Assembly: GCF_036346595.1 (NCBI RefSeq)
Contig: NZ_CP107834.1
Location: 1,922,001-1,986,000, forward strand
DNA: 64,000 nucleotides
Direction of reading: 5' to 3'
DNA from: Streptomyces sp. NBC_00525
Lineage (GTDB): Bacteria; Actinomycetota; Actinomycetes; Streptomycetales; Streptomycetaceae
The notes beneath the pieces were generated by a model. The model was given only the letters and a program-made list of their open reading frames with translations, searched no databases and had not been told where the DNA came from. How positions within the stretch are numbered: the stretch's first letter is position 1; the number at the start of each line of letters is the position of its first letter. Below are positions 46,405-53,841 of the stretch, one piece after another. A program made the position numbers and the translations under genes.

Positions 46405-46714
46405 ATGCGAAGAATGCCCAATTTTGGCGCCCTTTTGAAGCGTATAGCCACTTCTGCGCGCCGGTTCCCCCGTCCGGACAGAGGGGATGAGTGGGACGCA
46501 GGCATAACGAGTGCACAACACCCGAGGCGTGAAGCGTCAAAAGCGGTGCGTGATCCGTACCCACCTGCGATTATCGTCTCGCTTCACCGAACCTCCACAT
46601 AGTGCCACGGAGGTGAAGCAACGAGGTCCAGCCAATCGGAGCCCTATCCTTGTCCCGGCAAGGTCACGGACCACCAGGGTCCCAGGGAGCTCCGGAACAC
46701 CGCAGCCACCACCG
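46405..46714. other. Divergent region between dynA and tRNA-Arg
   Basis: About 310 bp holding the promoters of dynA (leftward) and the tRNA gene (rightward). It is noticeably richer in A and T than the genes (for example TTTTGAAGCGTATAGCC near 46435 and GATTATCG near 46570). I cannot fix a -35/-10 pair with confidence. No additional ORF with a ribosome site was found. Confidence 0.45.
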
Positions 46715-46787
46715 GCCCCCGTAGCTCAGTGGATAGAGCAGGTGCCTTCTAAGCACTTGGCCGCAGGTTCGAGTCCTGCCGGGGGCG
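46715..46787 (+). tRNA. tRNA-Arg, anticodon UCU
   Basis: A complete cloverleaf. The acceptor stem GCCCCCG/CGGGGGC is perfect. The D stem is GCTC/GAGC, and the anticodon stem GGTGC/GCACT has one G-U pair. The anticodon loop CTTCTAA has TCT at 46748-46750, the variable loop is TGGCC, and the T arm is GCAGG-TTCGAGT-CCTGC. The discriminator is G and CCA is not encoded. It reads AGA codons, which are rare in this genome. Confidence 0.97.
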
Positions 46788-46797
46788 CACGTCGCAC

Positions 46798-46820
46798 GAC
46801 CCTCCTCCGGGAGGGTCTTT
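46798..46820 (+). terminator. Terminator of the tRNA-Arg gene
   Basis: GACCCTCC-TCCG-GGAGGGTC forms a perfect 8-bp stem with a tetraloop, followed directly by TTTCTC. It starts ten bases after the tRNA end. Confidence 0.85.
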
Positions 46821-46923
46821 CTCAGGCTGACGCTCGTCGGCGGCTCGACGCCGCCACCGCGCAGGGCCCCGTACACGTGGATGCCGGGTCCGGTGCGGTG
46901 GCGGCTCGGCACGGGGCGTGGGT

Positions 46924-47979
46924 TCACTCCCCGATGACCCTGGACCACTTCCCGAGCGTCGCGGTCTTCCGCAGCACGCCTCCCACGACATCATGGGCCG
47001 GCCTGAGCAGGCCGCGGGGATTGATGCGGATTCTGTTCGAAAAAGGATGGGCGCCGCGATTGAACCCTCGCCAAGTCCCGTCGCCCCTGCGCTCGCGGGG
47101 CTTCATCACGTCGAGCAGCCGATACGCTTCAAGGGCTTGGACGGTGTCGTGCACATCTCGGGACAAACCGAAGAGTCCGGCCCTCTCCCGCCAGGAAGCC
47201 ACATGGTATTCGGCGCCGGAACTCAACTGCGACCACATCAGGTAGGCCGCGATTTCGCTTTTCGTCAGCACCTGGACCCAGCCCCGCGTAAAGAATTGAA
47301 CGGGGATGCTCAGCGTTTCCTCCTCCTCCCGAGGGACGCGGTAGTCGACGGCCCCGGCCGGGGAGCTGCGCCCGTCCTCCGTGAGGAGCCTGAAGCCCTC
47401 GTACCTGTCTCTCGCCCCGGGCACTCCGATGTCCGCCAAGCCGCGCCTGGACAAGAGGCCGAGGGCGGAACGGAACTGGCGCAGCTTATTGGCCGTGTAA
47501 GCCGATGCCTGCGTGCTGCCCTTGCCCGAACTCGCGGATACGGCCATGAGGTCCAGCCAGCTCGTCGCCCCCGATTCGCGCCTGCCGAGGGGAATGGAAT
47601 TTCCCCATGTCCGGCCGGGCTTCGTTTGGCATTGCGCGACGAACATCGCCATGAGGTGGAATTTCAGCGCCACCCCTTGCGACAGGATCAGGTGTGCCAT
47701 CGGAGGGAGGACCCGATCTGCGGGGCGCCTGCGTTCGTCGACGTCGGGGCCGAAGCGGAGAGCCGCCGGCCATGGATACGGGCTCCAGAGATCGGTGTCC
47801 GGGACAGCCTGATTGCGCAGATAAGGGACTCGGATGTTGATTTTCCCGGGTTCCAGCCCACTGGTCCGTAGCCTCTCCGTGGCGTCCAGGACCTCCAGGA
47901 GTCCCCTCTCGCGTACGAGAGCTCTGAGGGCCTCCGCGCGCTTGCGTGCCCTCTGCTGATTCTGCGTCACATCGCTCAC
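46924..47979 (-). CDS. Unknown protein with atypical codon use beside the tRNA-Arg gene
   Basis: A 351-aa protein that I cannot assign. It is basic, without signal peptide or membrane segment. Helical stretches near residues 155-190 (ASAYTANKLRQFRSALGLLSRRGL) and 235-290 (LTKSEIAAYLMWSQLSSG, LSRDVHDTVQALEAYRLLDVM) resemble winged-helix arrangements, so a DNA-binding or replication-initiator-like role is possible but not shown. Third positions are often A or T (CAA, ACA, GGA, AAT, ATT), unlike the surrounding genes, which suggests transfer. The GTG start has a strong GGGGGAGGG site. A large nested palindrome lies just upstream. Confidence 0.75.
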   Translation of the reverse strand: MSDVTQNQQRARKRAEALRALVRERGLLEVLDATERLRTSGLEPGKINIRVPYLRNQAVPDTDLWSPYPWPAALRFGPDVDERRRPADRVLPPMAHLILSQGVALKFHLMAMFVAQCQTKPGRTWGNSIPLGRRESGATSWLDLMAVSASSGKGSTQASAYTANKLRQFRSALGLLSRRGLADIGVPGARDRYEGFRLLTEDGRSSPAGAVDYRVPREEEETLSIPVQFFTRGWVQVLTKSEIAAYLMWSQLSSGAEYHVASWRERAGLFGLSRDVHDTVQALEAYRLLDVMKPRERRGDGTWRGFNRGAHPFSNRIRINPRGLLRPAHDVVGGVLRKTATLGKWSRVIGE

Positions 47980-48000
47980 GGTCAGCCCTCCCCCAGGCCA

Positions 48001-48066
48001 TGACGTCTTGGTCCGTCCTTCCGAATGTCGCGCGCACGCGCGCGAACAAGTCGGACCAAGGCGTCA
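48001..48066. repeat. 66-bp nested palindrome upstream of the unknown gene
   Basis: The outer arms are TGACGTCTTGGTCCG and CGGACCAAGGCGTCA, 15 bases with one mismatch (a G-U pair in RNA). Inside lies a separate perfect repeat TCGCGCG-CACG-CGCGCGA. Beyond the outer arms, CCAGGC (47994) and GCCTGG (48075) can extend the pairing. It lies 22 bases upstream of the start codon of the 351-aa protein and could be an operator, a leader structure or an origin-type element. Confidence 0.7.
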
Positions 48067-48207
48067 CAAGATCCGCCTGGCCCACTCCCGTTGGTCGCCC
48101 AGAATGACTTCACCGAGCGGCACCCGCCGACTCGGTAGCGAGGGCGGCAGCGCCGCCAAGCATCCACCGCCCCCGTACCCGATCAACAGCGTCCCGGAGG
48201 AACACTG

Positions 48208-48417
48208 ATGCCCATCAAGCCTACGCAGCTCGGCATTGAAGCCGCAGTCTTCGTTGCCATTCTGGCGGTCGGCGTACTGCTCATCATGAGTCGGTCCGCC
48301 AGCGCCCAGGACGTGTCCGTACTCACGCCTGCGCTCGGCGGGCTGTACGCCGTCTGGCTCAACCGCTCGCCGGCCCGCTCCAGCCAGGTAGTGCTCACGC
48401 CGCTCTCGCGGGCCTGA
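48208..48417 (+). CDS. Small membrane protein, function unknown
   Basis: A 69-aa protein with one clear transmembrane helix (residues about 10-28, EAAVFVAILAVGVLLIMS) and a weaker hydrophobic stretch at 39-51 (LTPALGGLYAVWL). An excellent ribosome site (GGAGG, then AACACTG before the ATG) supports expression. Several codons end in A or T, as in the neighbouring unknown gene, so both may belong to the same acquired segment. A hairpin overlaps its stop codon. Confidence 0.72.
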   Translation: MPIKPTQLGIEAAVFVAILAVGVLLIMSRSASAQDVSVLTPALGGLYAVWLNRSPARSSQVVLTPLSRA

Positions 48418-48432
48418 GCAGCCCACGAGAGC
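48402..48432. terminator. Hairpin overlapping the small membrane-protein stop
   Basis: GCTCTCG-C-GGGC and GCCC-A-CGAGAGC pair with one C/A mismatch around a seven-base loop. It lies between convergent stops and can serve both the small membrane-protein gene and the HEAT-repeat gene. Confidence 0.65.
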
Positions 48433-48447
48433 GGCGGCCGCACCACC

Positions 48448-50628
48448 TCATTCGGTCTCGTCGCCGTCCGGTTCAGGGCGTCCCGGTCCCCTGAACGTCG
48501 CGAGGAGCGCGCGGGCGCGGTCCCGGAAGGCTTCGTCGTGGCGGATGATGCGGTCCTCGACGCCCGAGCGGACCACTCGGGCGTCGCCCTCGGCGAGGGC
48601 TTCGAGCCGGCGCAAGCGGTCGCCGTTCAGGGCGGCGCCGCCGAGGGCCGCCAGGGCGTCGCACGCCCCGGTCGGATCGGCGTCCGACTCGGCCGCGGCC
48701 AGAGCGGCGGAGGCGAGCGCGGCGCGGTTCACGGCGGCCGGGTCCGCCACGGCCAGGAGAGCCGTCGCCACGGCCGGGGCCTGCACCGGATCGCCGAGGG
48801 CCGCATCGAGGGCGGCGGTGAGCGAACGGCCGGCCGGACCCAGGAGCGCGGTCGCCCGGGCGGCCCGCACCACCGACCAGCGGGCCCACCGGCTCCGCGA
48901 GGCACGGTCGAGGACCGACGCGAGGACGGCGACGACGGGTTCCGGGTCGCCCGTGACCCGCCACAGGGCTTCGGCCAGGGCGGTGTCCGTGTCCAGCGCG
49001 GGCGTGGTGTCCTTCTCCGGGTCGCCGAGCGCGCCGCGCAGGAGCGGGGCCAGAGCGGCTCCCCGGGGACCGAGTGCGCCGGCGGCCCTGGCGGCATCGC
49101 GCAGGCCCCACCCGTTACGGCCGAGTTCCTGTTCGAGGCAGCGCAACAGCGGGGCGGGGTCGTCCGTGAGCTCGTACAGGGCCTGCGCCGCCGGAAGGAC
49201 GTCCCGGCGGGCCGCAGCCCGCAGCGCGGCAACGGCCGTGTCGCGATCCGACGGAGCGCAGTCGGCCGCGACGGAGGCAAGGGCACGTGAAGCTTGGTCG
49301 GGAAAGTGCGGGACGGCCGCGCACAACTCGGGCAGCGCGGCCGACGCTTCGGCGCCCCAGCCGGCCAACAGGCCGGTCAGCTGACCGGGTTCGTTGCCGC
49401 TGAGCGACGCGGGCCGGGAGAGGCGGGAACGTACGGCGTCGAGGAGGTCCCCGTCGAACGGGAAGGGCGCGGCTTCCGCGTCCCACAGGCCGGTCGCCGC
49501 GTCCAGGGCACGCGGGCGGCGCCCCAGGCCGGCGGCGAGGAGCGGGGCCGCCCGCTCGGGTGCGACGAGCACGAGTGCGGCCAGAGCGCGGTCGGCGTCA
49601 TCGTCCTCAAGGTCCGGGCGCCGTGCGGCGAGTGGGGCGAGCACGTCCGCGGCCGGTTCGGCGGCACGGGCCAGCCGTCCCAGCAGGGACGCCATGCCCA
49701 CCACCGCCTCCTCGTCGACGGCCGCCGCGCACAGGCCCGCCACCAACCGCCGCGGGGCTCCGCGCGAGAGCATGCAGGCGCGGTCGGCCGCCCAGGTGCC
49801 CTCGGCCCGGACCGCGGCCCGGCTGTCCCGCAGGGCCGCGTCGACCAGGGCGAACGCCGCCTCCCGGTCCGCGTCGCGGTGCCGGGAGAGAAGGATCTCG
49901 ACGACAGCGGCCAGCGGCTCGCCGCGTTCGAAGTCGAGGTCGGAACGCAGGGAGTCGGCGGGCAGGAGCGACAGCATCGCCGTGTGCAGGGAGTCGTCCC
50001 AGGGAGCGTCCGCGTCGAGGAGGGCGAAGAGGGCGGCCAGCCGTACGACGGCGGGCTGGGAGGGGTCCAGGGCACAGGCCGCCGCGGCGGCCCCGCGCTG
50101 CGGGTCGAGCCGGGCGATCCCGGCGAGCACTTCGGCCCGGACGGCGGGCTCGGTCTCCTGCGCCCAGCGGGTCTCCAGCGCGGGCAGGACGGTTCCACCG
50201 TCGCGGGTCTGCGAAACCGCCCAGGCGGCGACCCGCCGGACATCCGGTTCGGCACCGTCCAGCAACGGCAGCAGCAACTCCGACTGCGCGGCCACGGCCT
50301 TCCGTACAGCGCCCGGAGCCACGCCGTACTCGTCCTCGCTCTCGGCCATGCCACCGAGCAGCCCCAGGATGTCGGCCGTACGGTGGCCGGCCGCCGCGAT
50401 CCCGGCGAGGAACGGCACCGCTTCCGCGCTGGCCGCGTAGACGGTCCCCTGGTGCAGCACGCTCCCGTACAGCTCCGACAGCGCTTCGGCCGCCGCGGCG
50501 GCGTCCGTACCCGCAAGGGTCCGGAGCAGTTCGGGAACGTCTTCCGCGCTGCCGTACGCGTGGGAGGAGGAGGCCCATGACACGGCGTCCAGGCCGTCGA
50601 GCGGGTGTGCGAGATCCATAGGGGGCAT
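48448..50628 (-). CDS. HEAT-repeat protein
   Basis: A 726-aa protein built of tandem alpha-helical HEAT/PBS-lyase-type repeats. Units of about 35-45 residues recur, with patterns such as RRVAAWAVSQTRDGGTVLPAL and VRAEVLAGIARLDPQRG, then VVRLAALFALLDADAP. There is no signal peptide or membrane segment. Such proteins act as protein-protein scaffolds, and related Streptomyces proteins have no assigned role. The ATG at 50628 is the one with GGAGG upstream (11 bases); ATG at 50619 is an alternative. It is divergent from the BlaI gene. Confidence 0.85.
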   Translation of the reverse strand: MPPMDLAHPLDGLDAVSWASSSHAYGSAEDVPELLRTLAGTDAAAAAEALSELYGSVLHQGTVYAASAEAVPFLAGIAAAGHRTADILGLLGGMAESEDEYGVAPGAVRKAVAAQSELLLPLLDGAEPDVRRVAAWAVSQTRDGGTVLPALETRWAQETEPAVRAEVLAGIARLDPQRGAAAAACALDPSQPAVVRLAALFALLDADAPWDDSLHTAMLSLLPADSLRSDLDFERGEPLAAVVEILLSRHRDADREAAFALVDAALRDSRAAVRAEGTWAADRACMLSRGAPRRLVAGLCAAAVDEEAVVGMASLLGRLARAAEPAADVLAPLAARRPDLEDDDADRALAALVLVAPERAAPLLAAGLGRRPRALDAATGLWDAEAAPFPFDGDLLDAVRSRLSRPASLSGNEPGQLTGLLAGWGAEASAALPELCAAVPHFPDQASRALASVAADCAPSDRDTAVAALRAAARRDVLPAAQALYELTDDPAPLLRCLEQELGRNGWGLRDAARAAGALGPRGAALAPLLRGALGDPEKDTTPALDTDTALAEALWRVTGDPEPVVAVLASVLDRASRSRWARWSVVRAARATALLGPAGRSLTAALDAALGDPVQAPAVATALLAVADPAAVNRAALASAALAAAESDADPTGACDALAALGGAALNGDRLRRLEALAEGDARVVRSGVEDRIIRHDEAFRDRARALLATFRGPGRPEPDGDETE

Positions 50629-50747
50629 GCTGTCATCCGCCTCCGACAGGGCCTTGCCGCGTCCGGCTGTCCGCCGGGGACGGGGGCCGTCAGTAGCATG
50701 GGGCCGCGCTCGCCGTGGTGGGGGCGTGGGACGGTGGGAGGCCTGGG

Positions 50748-51143
50748 ATGACGGAGCAGCGGGGGGCCGGGGCGCGGCGGCGGGGGCAGGGGGAGCTGGA
50801 GGCCCAGGTGCTGGCCACGTTGCGTGCGGCGCCGGGGCCGGTGGTCGCGGGGTGGGTGCAGGAGCGGCTCGGGGGCGGTCTCGCGTACACGACGGTGGTG
50901 ACGATCCTGACCCGGCTGCATGCCAAGGGGGCGGTGGCGCGGGAGCGGTCGGGGCGGTCGTTCCAGTGGACGGCGGTCGCGGACGAGGCGGGGCTGGCCG
51001 CGTTGCGGATGCGGCGGGTGCTCGACTCCGAGGCCGACCGCGAGGCGGTGCTGGCGAGTTTCGTGAACACGCTGTCTCCGGGGGACGAGCGGCTGCTGCG
51101 CACGCTGCTGGAGACGGCGGAGCCCTCGGAGGAGGGAGACTAG
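50748..51143 (+). CDS. BlaI/MecI-family transcriptional repressor
   Basis: A 131-aa winged-helix repressor (about 15-85, with GGLAYTTVVTILTRLHAKGAV and RSFQWTAV) and a C-terminal helical dimerisation region (LLRTLLETAEP) typical of BlaI/MecI. Such repressors are inactivated by cleavage triggered by an M56 membrane peptidase, and the next gene encodes one four bases downstream. GGGAGG precedes the ATG. A target beyond its own operon is unknown; no beta-lactamase gene lies in the window. Confidence 0.9.
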   Translation: MTEQRGAGARRRGQGELEAQVLATLRAAPGPVVAGWVQERLGGGLAYTTVVTILTRLHAKGAVARERSGRSFQWTAVADEAGLAALRMRRVLDSEADREAVLASFVNTLSPGDERLLRTLLETAEPSEEGD

Positions 51144-51147
51144 GGCC

Positions 51148-52077
51148 ATGGGGGTCTTCGTCTTCCTGCCACTGGTACTGCCGCTGACGGCCTGGCCCGT
51201 GGCGCGGCTGGCCGAGCATCATCTGCACCCTCGGGCGGCGACCCGGCTGCTGAGCATGGTCGCGGCCGTGCTCGCGCTGTGCAGCACCCTGTGTCTCGGG
51301 CTGCTCATGGTGGTGGGCACCGCTCAGCTGCCCGGCAATCCGCTGCCCGACGGCTGGTCGGACCCGGAGGTGCGCGCCGCCGTGCCGCACGACGAGATCG
51401 CCGGCCGGATGGCGATCCCCGCCCTGGTCGCCGTGCTCGCCGCGTGTACGGGGACGGCGCTGCGGCACCGCCGGGTGCGGCGCCGGGCCGCGCGGGCCCT
51501 GGCCGGGCTGCCGGACACGTCCGTGGCGGTGCTGCCCGACGAGGCGGCGTACGCGTACGCCCTGCCGGGCAGGCGCGACCGGGTCGTCGTCAGCACGGGC
51601 ATGCTCGCCGGGCTCGCCCCGGCCGAGCGGCGGGCGATGTTCGCGCATGAGCGGGCCCATCTGGCCGGTCGTCACCACCGTTTCCTGCTGACCGTCCAGC
51701 TGGCCGCCCGCGCCAATCCCTTCCTGCGCCCGCTGCGTACGGCGGTGGCCTACTCCACCGAGCGGTGGGCGGACGAGGAGGCGGCGCAGGCCGTGGGCGA
51801 CCGGCGGACCGTGGCGCGGGCGGTGGGCAAGTCGGCGCTGATGGCGGGGGTTTCGCCCGCGCCCGGCCTGGCGCACTTCGCGGCCGCCGGGCCGGTGCCG
51901 CGGCGGGTTGCGGCGCTGCTCGGGCCCGCCCCCTCGCCCCGGACCTGGCCCCCGGTGTTCACCCCGGTCGGACTGGCCGCCTGGACGGCGACCGCCGGAA
52001 CGACCGTCTCGGCGCTGTCCTCCGCGAATGCGACCGTGACGCTGTTCTTCATCCTGCACGCCGCCACCCCCGTGTAG
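51148..52077 (+). CDS. M56 (BlaR1-like) membrane metallopeptidase
   Basis: A 309-aa membrane protease with hydrophobic segments at about 1-20, 33-57, 89-109 and 274-305. The zinc motif HERAH (167-171) and a downstream Glu in STERWADEEA complete the metallopeptidase site on the cytoplasmic side. Unlike staphylococcal BlaR1 it has no extracellular penicillin-sensor domain, so its trigger is unknown. It pairs with the BlaI-type repressor immediately upstream. Confidence 0.88.
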   Translation: MGVFVFLPLVLPLTAWPVARLAEHHLHPRAATRLLSMVAAVLALCSTLCLGLLMVVGTAQLPGNPLPDGWSDPEVRAAVPHDEIAGRMAIPALVAVLAACTGTALRHRRVRRRAARALAGLPDTSVAVLPDEAAYAYALPGRRDRVVVSTGMLAGLAPAERRAMFAHERAHLAGRHHRFLLTVQLAARANPFLRPLRTAVAYSTERWADEEAAQAVGDRRTVARAVGKSALMAGVSPAPGLAHFAAAGPVPRRVAALLGPAPSPRTWPPVFTPVGLAAWTATAGTTVSALSSANATVTLFFILHAATPV

Positions 52078-52133
52078 CGGGGGCGGGGCGTGGCCCCGGC
52101 GACGGTCAGCCGGACAGGCCGTACGGGCAGGCC

Positions 52134-52589
52134 CTAGAGGTCGAACTCGTGGGGCGGGAGGTCGAGGGTGAAGCACGCCTCGCGCACGACGGCCCGTTCC
52201 GTGTCGTCGAAGTGGCCGTCGGCGCCGCCGATGACGATGCCGATCTGGATCACGGCGCGCGCCTCGGCCGGCTTCTTCTTCGCCTTGGCGATCTCCTGGA
52301 GCACGCCGACCTTGCCGAAGCCGAAGTCGGCCGTCAGCTTGTTCAGGTTCTCGTCGAACCGGCGCCGGAGGTCGTTCGCGTCGAAGTTCTGCAACACCTC
52401 GTTGGTGGCGATGAGCTGGGCCACGCGCTGCCGTTCGGAGGGGTCGATCGAGCCGTCCGCCGCGGCCACGAGGGCGCACATCGCCATGGAGGCGTCCCGG
52501 AAGGCACCGGACTTGAGGTCGTTCTTCTTCGCCAGCAGCTGCGTCTGCATCGTCGACGCGGACTCCTTGATGCGGTCCCACAGGGCCAT
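52134..52589 (-). CDS. TerB-family tellurite-resistance-type protein
   Basis: A 151-aa all-helical TerB protein. It starts MALWDRIKESASTMQTQLL, and two acidic helix-loop motifs, AADGSIDPSERQRV and GADGHFDDTERAVV, contain the conserved Asp/Glu residues that bind metal in this family. TerB proteins are cytoplasmic or membrane-associated and link to metal stress and phage resistance in ter systems; here no other ter gene is present. GGGAG precedes the ATG. A TCTACA-N4-TGTAGA palindrome lies 70 bases upstream and recurs in front of spo0M/ArsR and of a 72-aa gene. Confidence 0.92.
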   Translation of the reverse strand: MALWDRIKESASTMQTQLLAKKNDLKSGAFRDASMAMCALVAAADGSIDPSERQRVAQLIATNEVLQNFDANDLRRRFDENLNKLTADFGFGKVGVLQEIAKAKKKPAEARAVIQIGIVIGGADGHFDDTERAVVREACFTLDLPPHEFDL

Positions 52590-52658
52590 CCCGCACTCCC
52601 AACGCGCTTGGTGGGCCCGCCCGAGCCGGGGTGGGGTGGCGGCTCGGACGGACCCAAC

Positions 52659-52676
52659 TTCTACATTACTGTAGAA
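52659..52676. promoter_or_regulatory. Palindrome upstream of terB (site 1 of 3)
   Basis: TTCTACA-TTAC-TGTAGAA, a perfect 7-4-7 inverted repeat. The core TCTACA-N4-TGTAGA is identical in the three sites found between 52.6 and 54.6 kb. Likely the operator of the local ArsR-type regulator. Confidence 0.8.
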
Positions 52677-52724
52677 ACTACCAGTCCGGAGAGGCCACGC
52701 CCCGGCCGCGCGGACCGCCCGGTC

Positions 52725-53756
52725 TCACCCCTCGTCCTCCCTCTCCTCCTCTTCGTCACCCTCGAAGAAGTCGCCCACCTCGTCGACGACTTCGGCGGCC
52801 ACCACGGCGCCGACCACGCCGACGGCCAGGCCCGCCGCACCGGCGGCGACCGCCGTCCCCACTCCGGGGCCGGAGCGATGACCGTCACCGCCGTGGCCGT
52901 CATGCCCTCCGTAGCCGCCGTGGCCGTCATGGCCCCCGTGCCCGCCCTGCACGAACAGCGCGCCGTCCGCCTGCCCGTACGCGGCGCGGTGCTCGACGAG
53001 GCGTCGAATCCAGCCGTCGACCTCCGCGTTCCAGTCCGTCCCCGCGACCTCGTGGTGGCCGACGGTGTGGCGGACCAGGGCGTCGTGCCCCTCGGAGAGG
53101 AAGCCGTCGCGCTTGTCGGCCTCCAGGACCACCTCCAGACCGGTGGGCCCGGCCAGGAAGGTCACCTCGATCTCGTTGAGCTGGTGGGCGTACTGGGGCG
53201 CCAGGGACAGCTCGATCTCCTGGTAGAACGGCAGCTGTTGCCCCGTACCGCCGATGCGGCCGAGTTCCAGGTCGGCCGACCTGAAGCCGAAGCCGAGTTG
53301 CCCGAGCGCCTCCAGGACCGCTTCCTGAGCCGGCAGGGGGCGCACGGCGAGCGGGTCGAGGTCGCCCTTGTCCCTGGCGCCGGCCACCCCGAGTTCGGTG
53401 CGGACGCCGAGGACGATCCCCAGCTCCTGCCCGTACAGTTCCGTGATCGGCGTCTCCCACGGCAGCGTCAGCGCGAAGGGCACCGCGCGGTCCTCGCCCC
53501 CGGAGAGGCGGAAGCCGCCCGCGACGGCACACCGGTGGAAGGCGACGAAGCCTTCGGACTCTCCGTCGTCGTGCTCGGCCTCGACGCGGGCGACGAGTTC
53601 CAGGGTGATGTGCTCGATCGTGACGTCACCGTCGCCGCCCCGGAGGCGTACCTCTCCGGTGACGTCACCGCCGGGCGCGACCGCGCCCGCCTCCAGCACG
53701 GTGTCCACCGAGGGGCCCCCGATGCCGAGCGAGCCGAGCAGACGCTTGAACACCAT
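52725..53756 (-). CDS. spo0M: Spo0M-family sporulation-control protein
   Basis: A 343-aa protein. The first ~250 residues match Spo0M, an arrestin-like beta protein affecting sporulation control (MVFKRLLGSLGIGGPSVDTVL, LRGGDGDVTIEHITLEL, FALTLPWETPITELYGQ, LRTELGV-like strands). An unusual His/Gly/Asp-rich segment follows (about 270-293, with units such as GGHDGHGGYGGHDG). Then come a Gly/Ala/Val hydrophobic stretch (about 300-324) and an acidic tail (EGDEEEEREDEG). AAGGAG precedes the ATG. It is divergent from the ArsR-type gene, with a shared palindrome between them. Confidence 0.9.
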   Translation of the reverse strand: MVFKRLLGSLGIGGPSVDTVLEAGAVAPGGDVTGEVRLRGGDGDVTIEHITLELVARVEAEHDDGESEGFVAFHRCAVAGGFRLSGGEDRAVPFALTLPWETPITELYGQELGIVLGVRTELGVAGARDKGDLDPLAVRPLPAQEAVLEALGQLGFGFRSADLELGRIGGTGQQLPFYQEIELSLAPQYAHQLNEIEVTFLAGPTGLEVVLEADKRDGFLSEGHDALVRHTVGHHEVAGTDWNAEVDGWIRRLVEHRAAYGQADGALFVQGGHGGHDGHGGYGGHDGHGGDGHRSGPGVGTAVAAGAAGLAVGVVGAVVAAEVVDEVGDFFEGDEEEEREDEG

Positions 53757-53820
53757 CGGGCGTTCACTCCTTCATATGGCTTGTGCGGTACAGCACTTCG
53801 GCCGCCGCGACCAGCGACCG

Positions 53821-53836
53821 TCTACACTTGTGTAGA
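53821..53836. promoter_or_regulatory. Palindrome between spo0M and the ArsR-type gene (site 2 of 3)
   Basis: TCTACA-CTTG-TGTAGA, a perfect 6-4-6 inverted repeat ending five bases before the regulator ATG and 65 bases ahead of spo0M. Position fits autorepression and control of spo0M by the same protein. Confidence 0.85.
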
Positions 53837-53841
53837 AGCAT

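Noticed and set aside
46788..48450. A duplicated tRNA 3' end (attR) downstream of the tRNA-Arg gene
   Set aside because: I looked for the TTCGAGTCCTGCCGGGGGC stretch in the following bases and did not see a second copy; no integrase gene is present either.
48448..52602. A 1384-codon open frame on the minus strand running through the HEAT-repeat gene and beyond
   Set aside because: Only the part up to 50628 has protein-like content. The upstream part is antisense to the BlaI and M56 genes, is low-complexity Arg/Pro-rich and arises from high GC in the third position.
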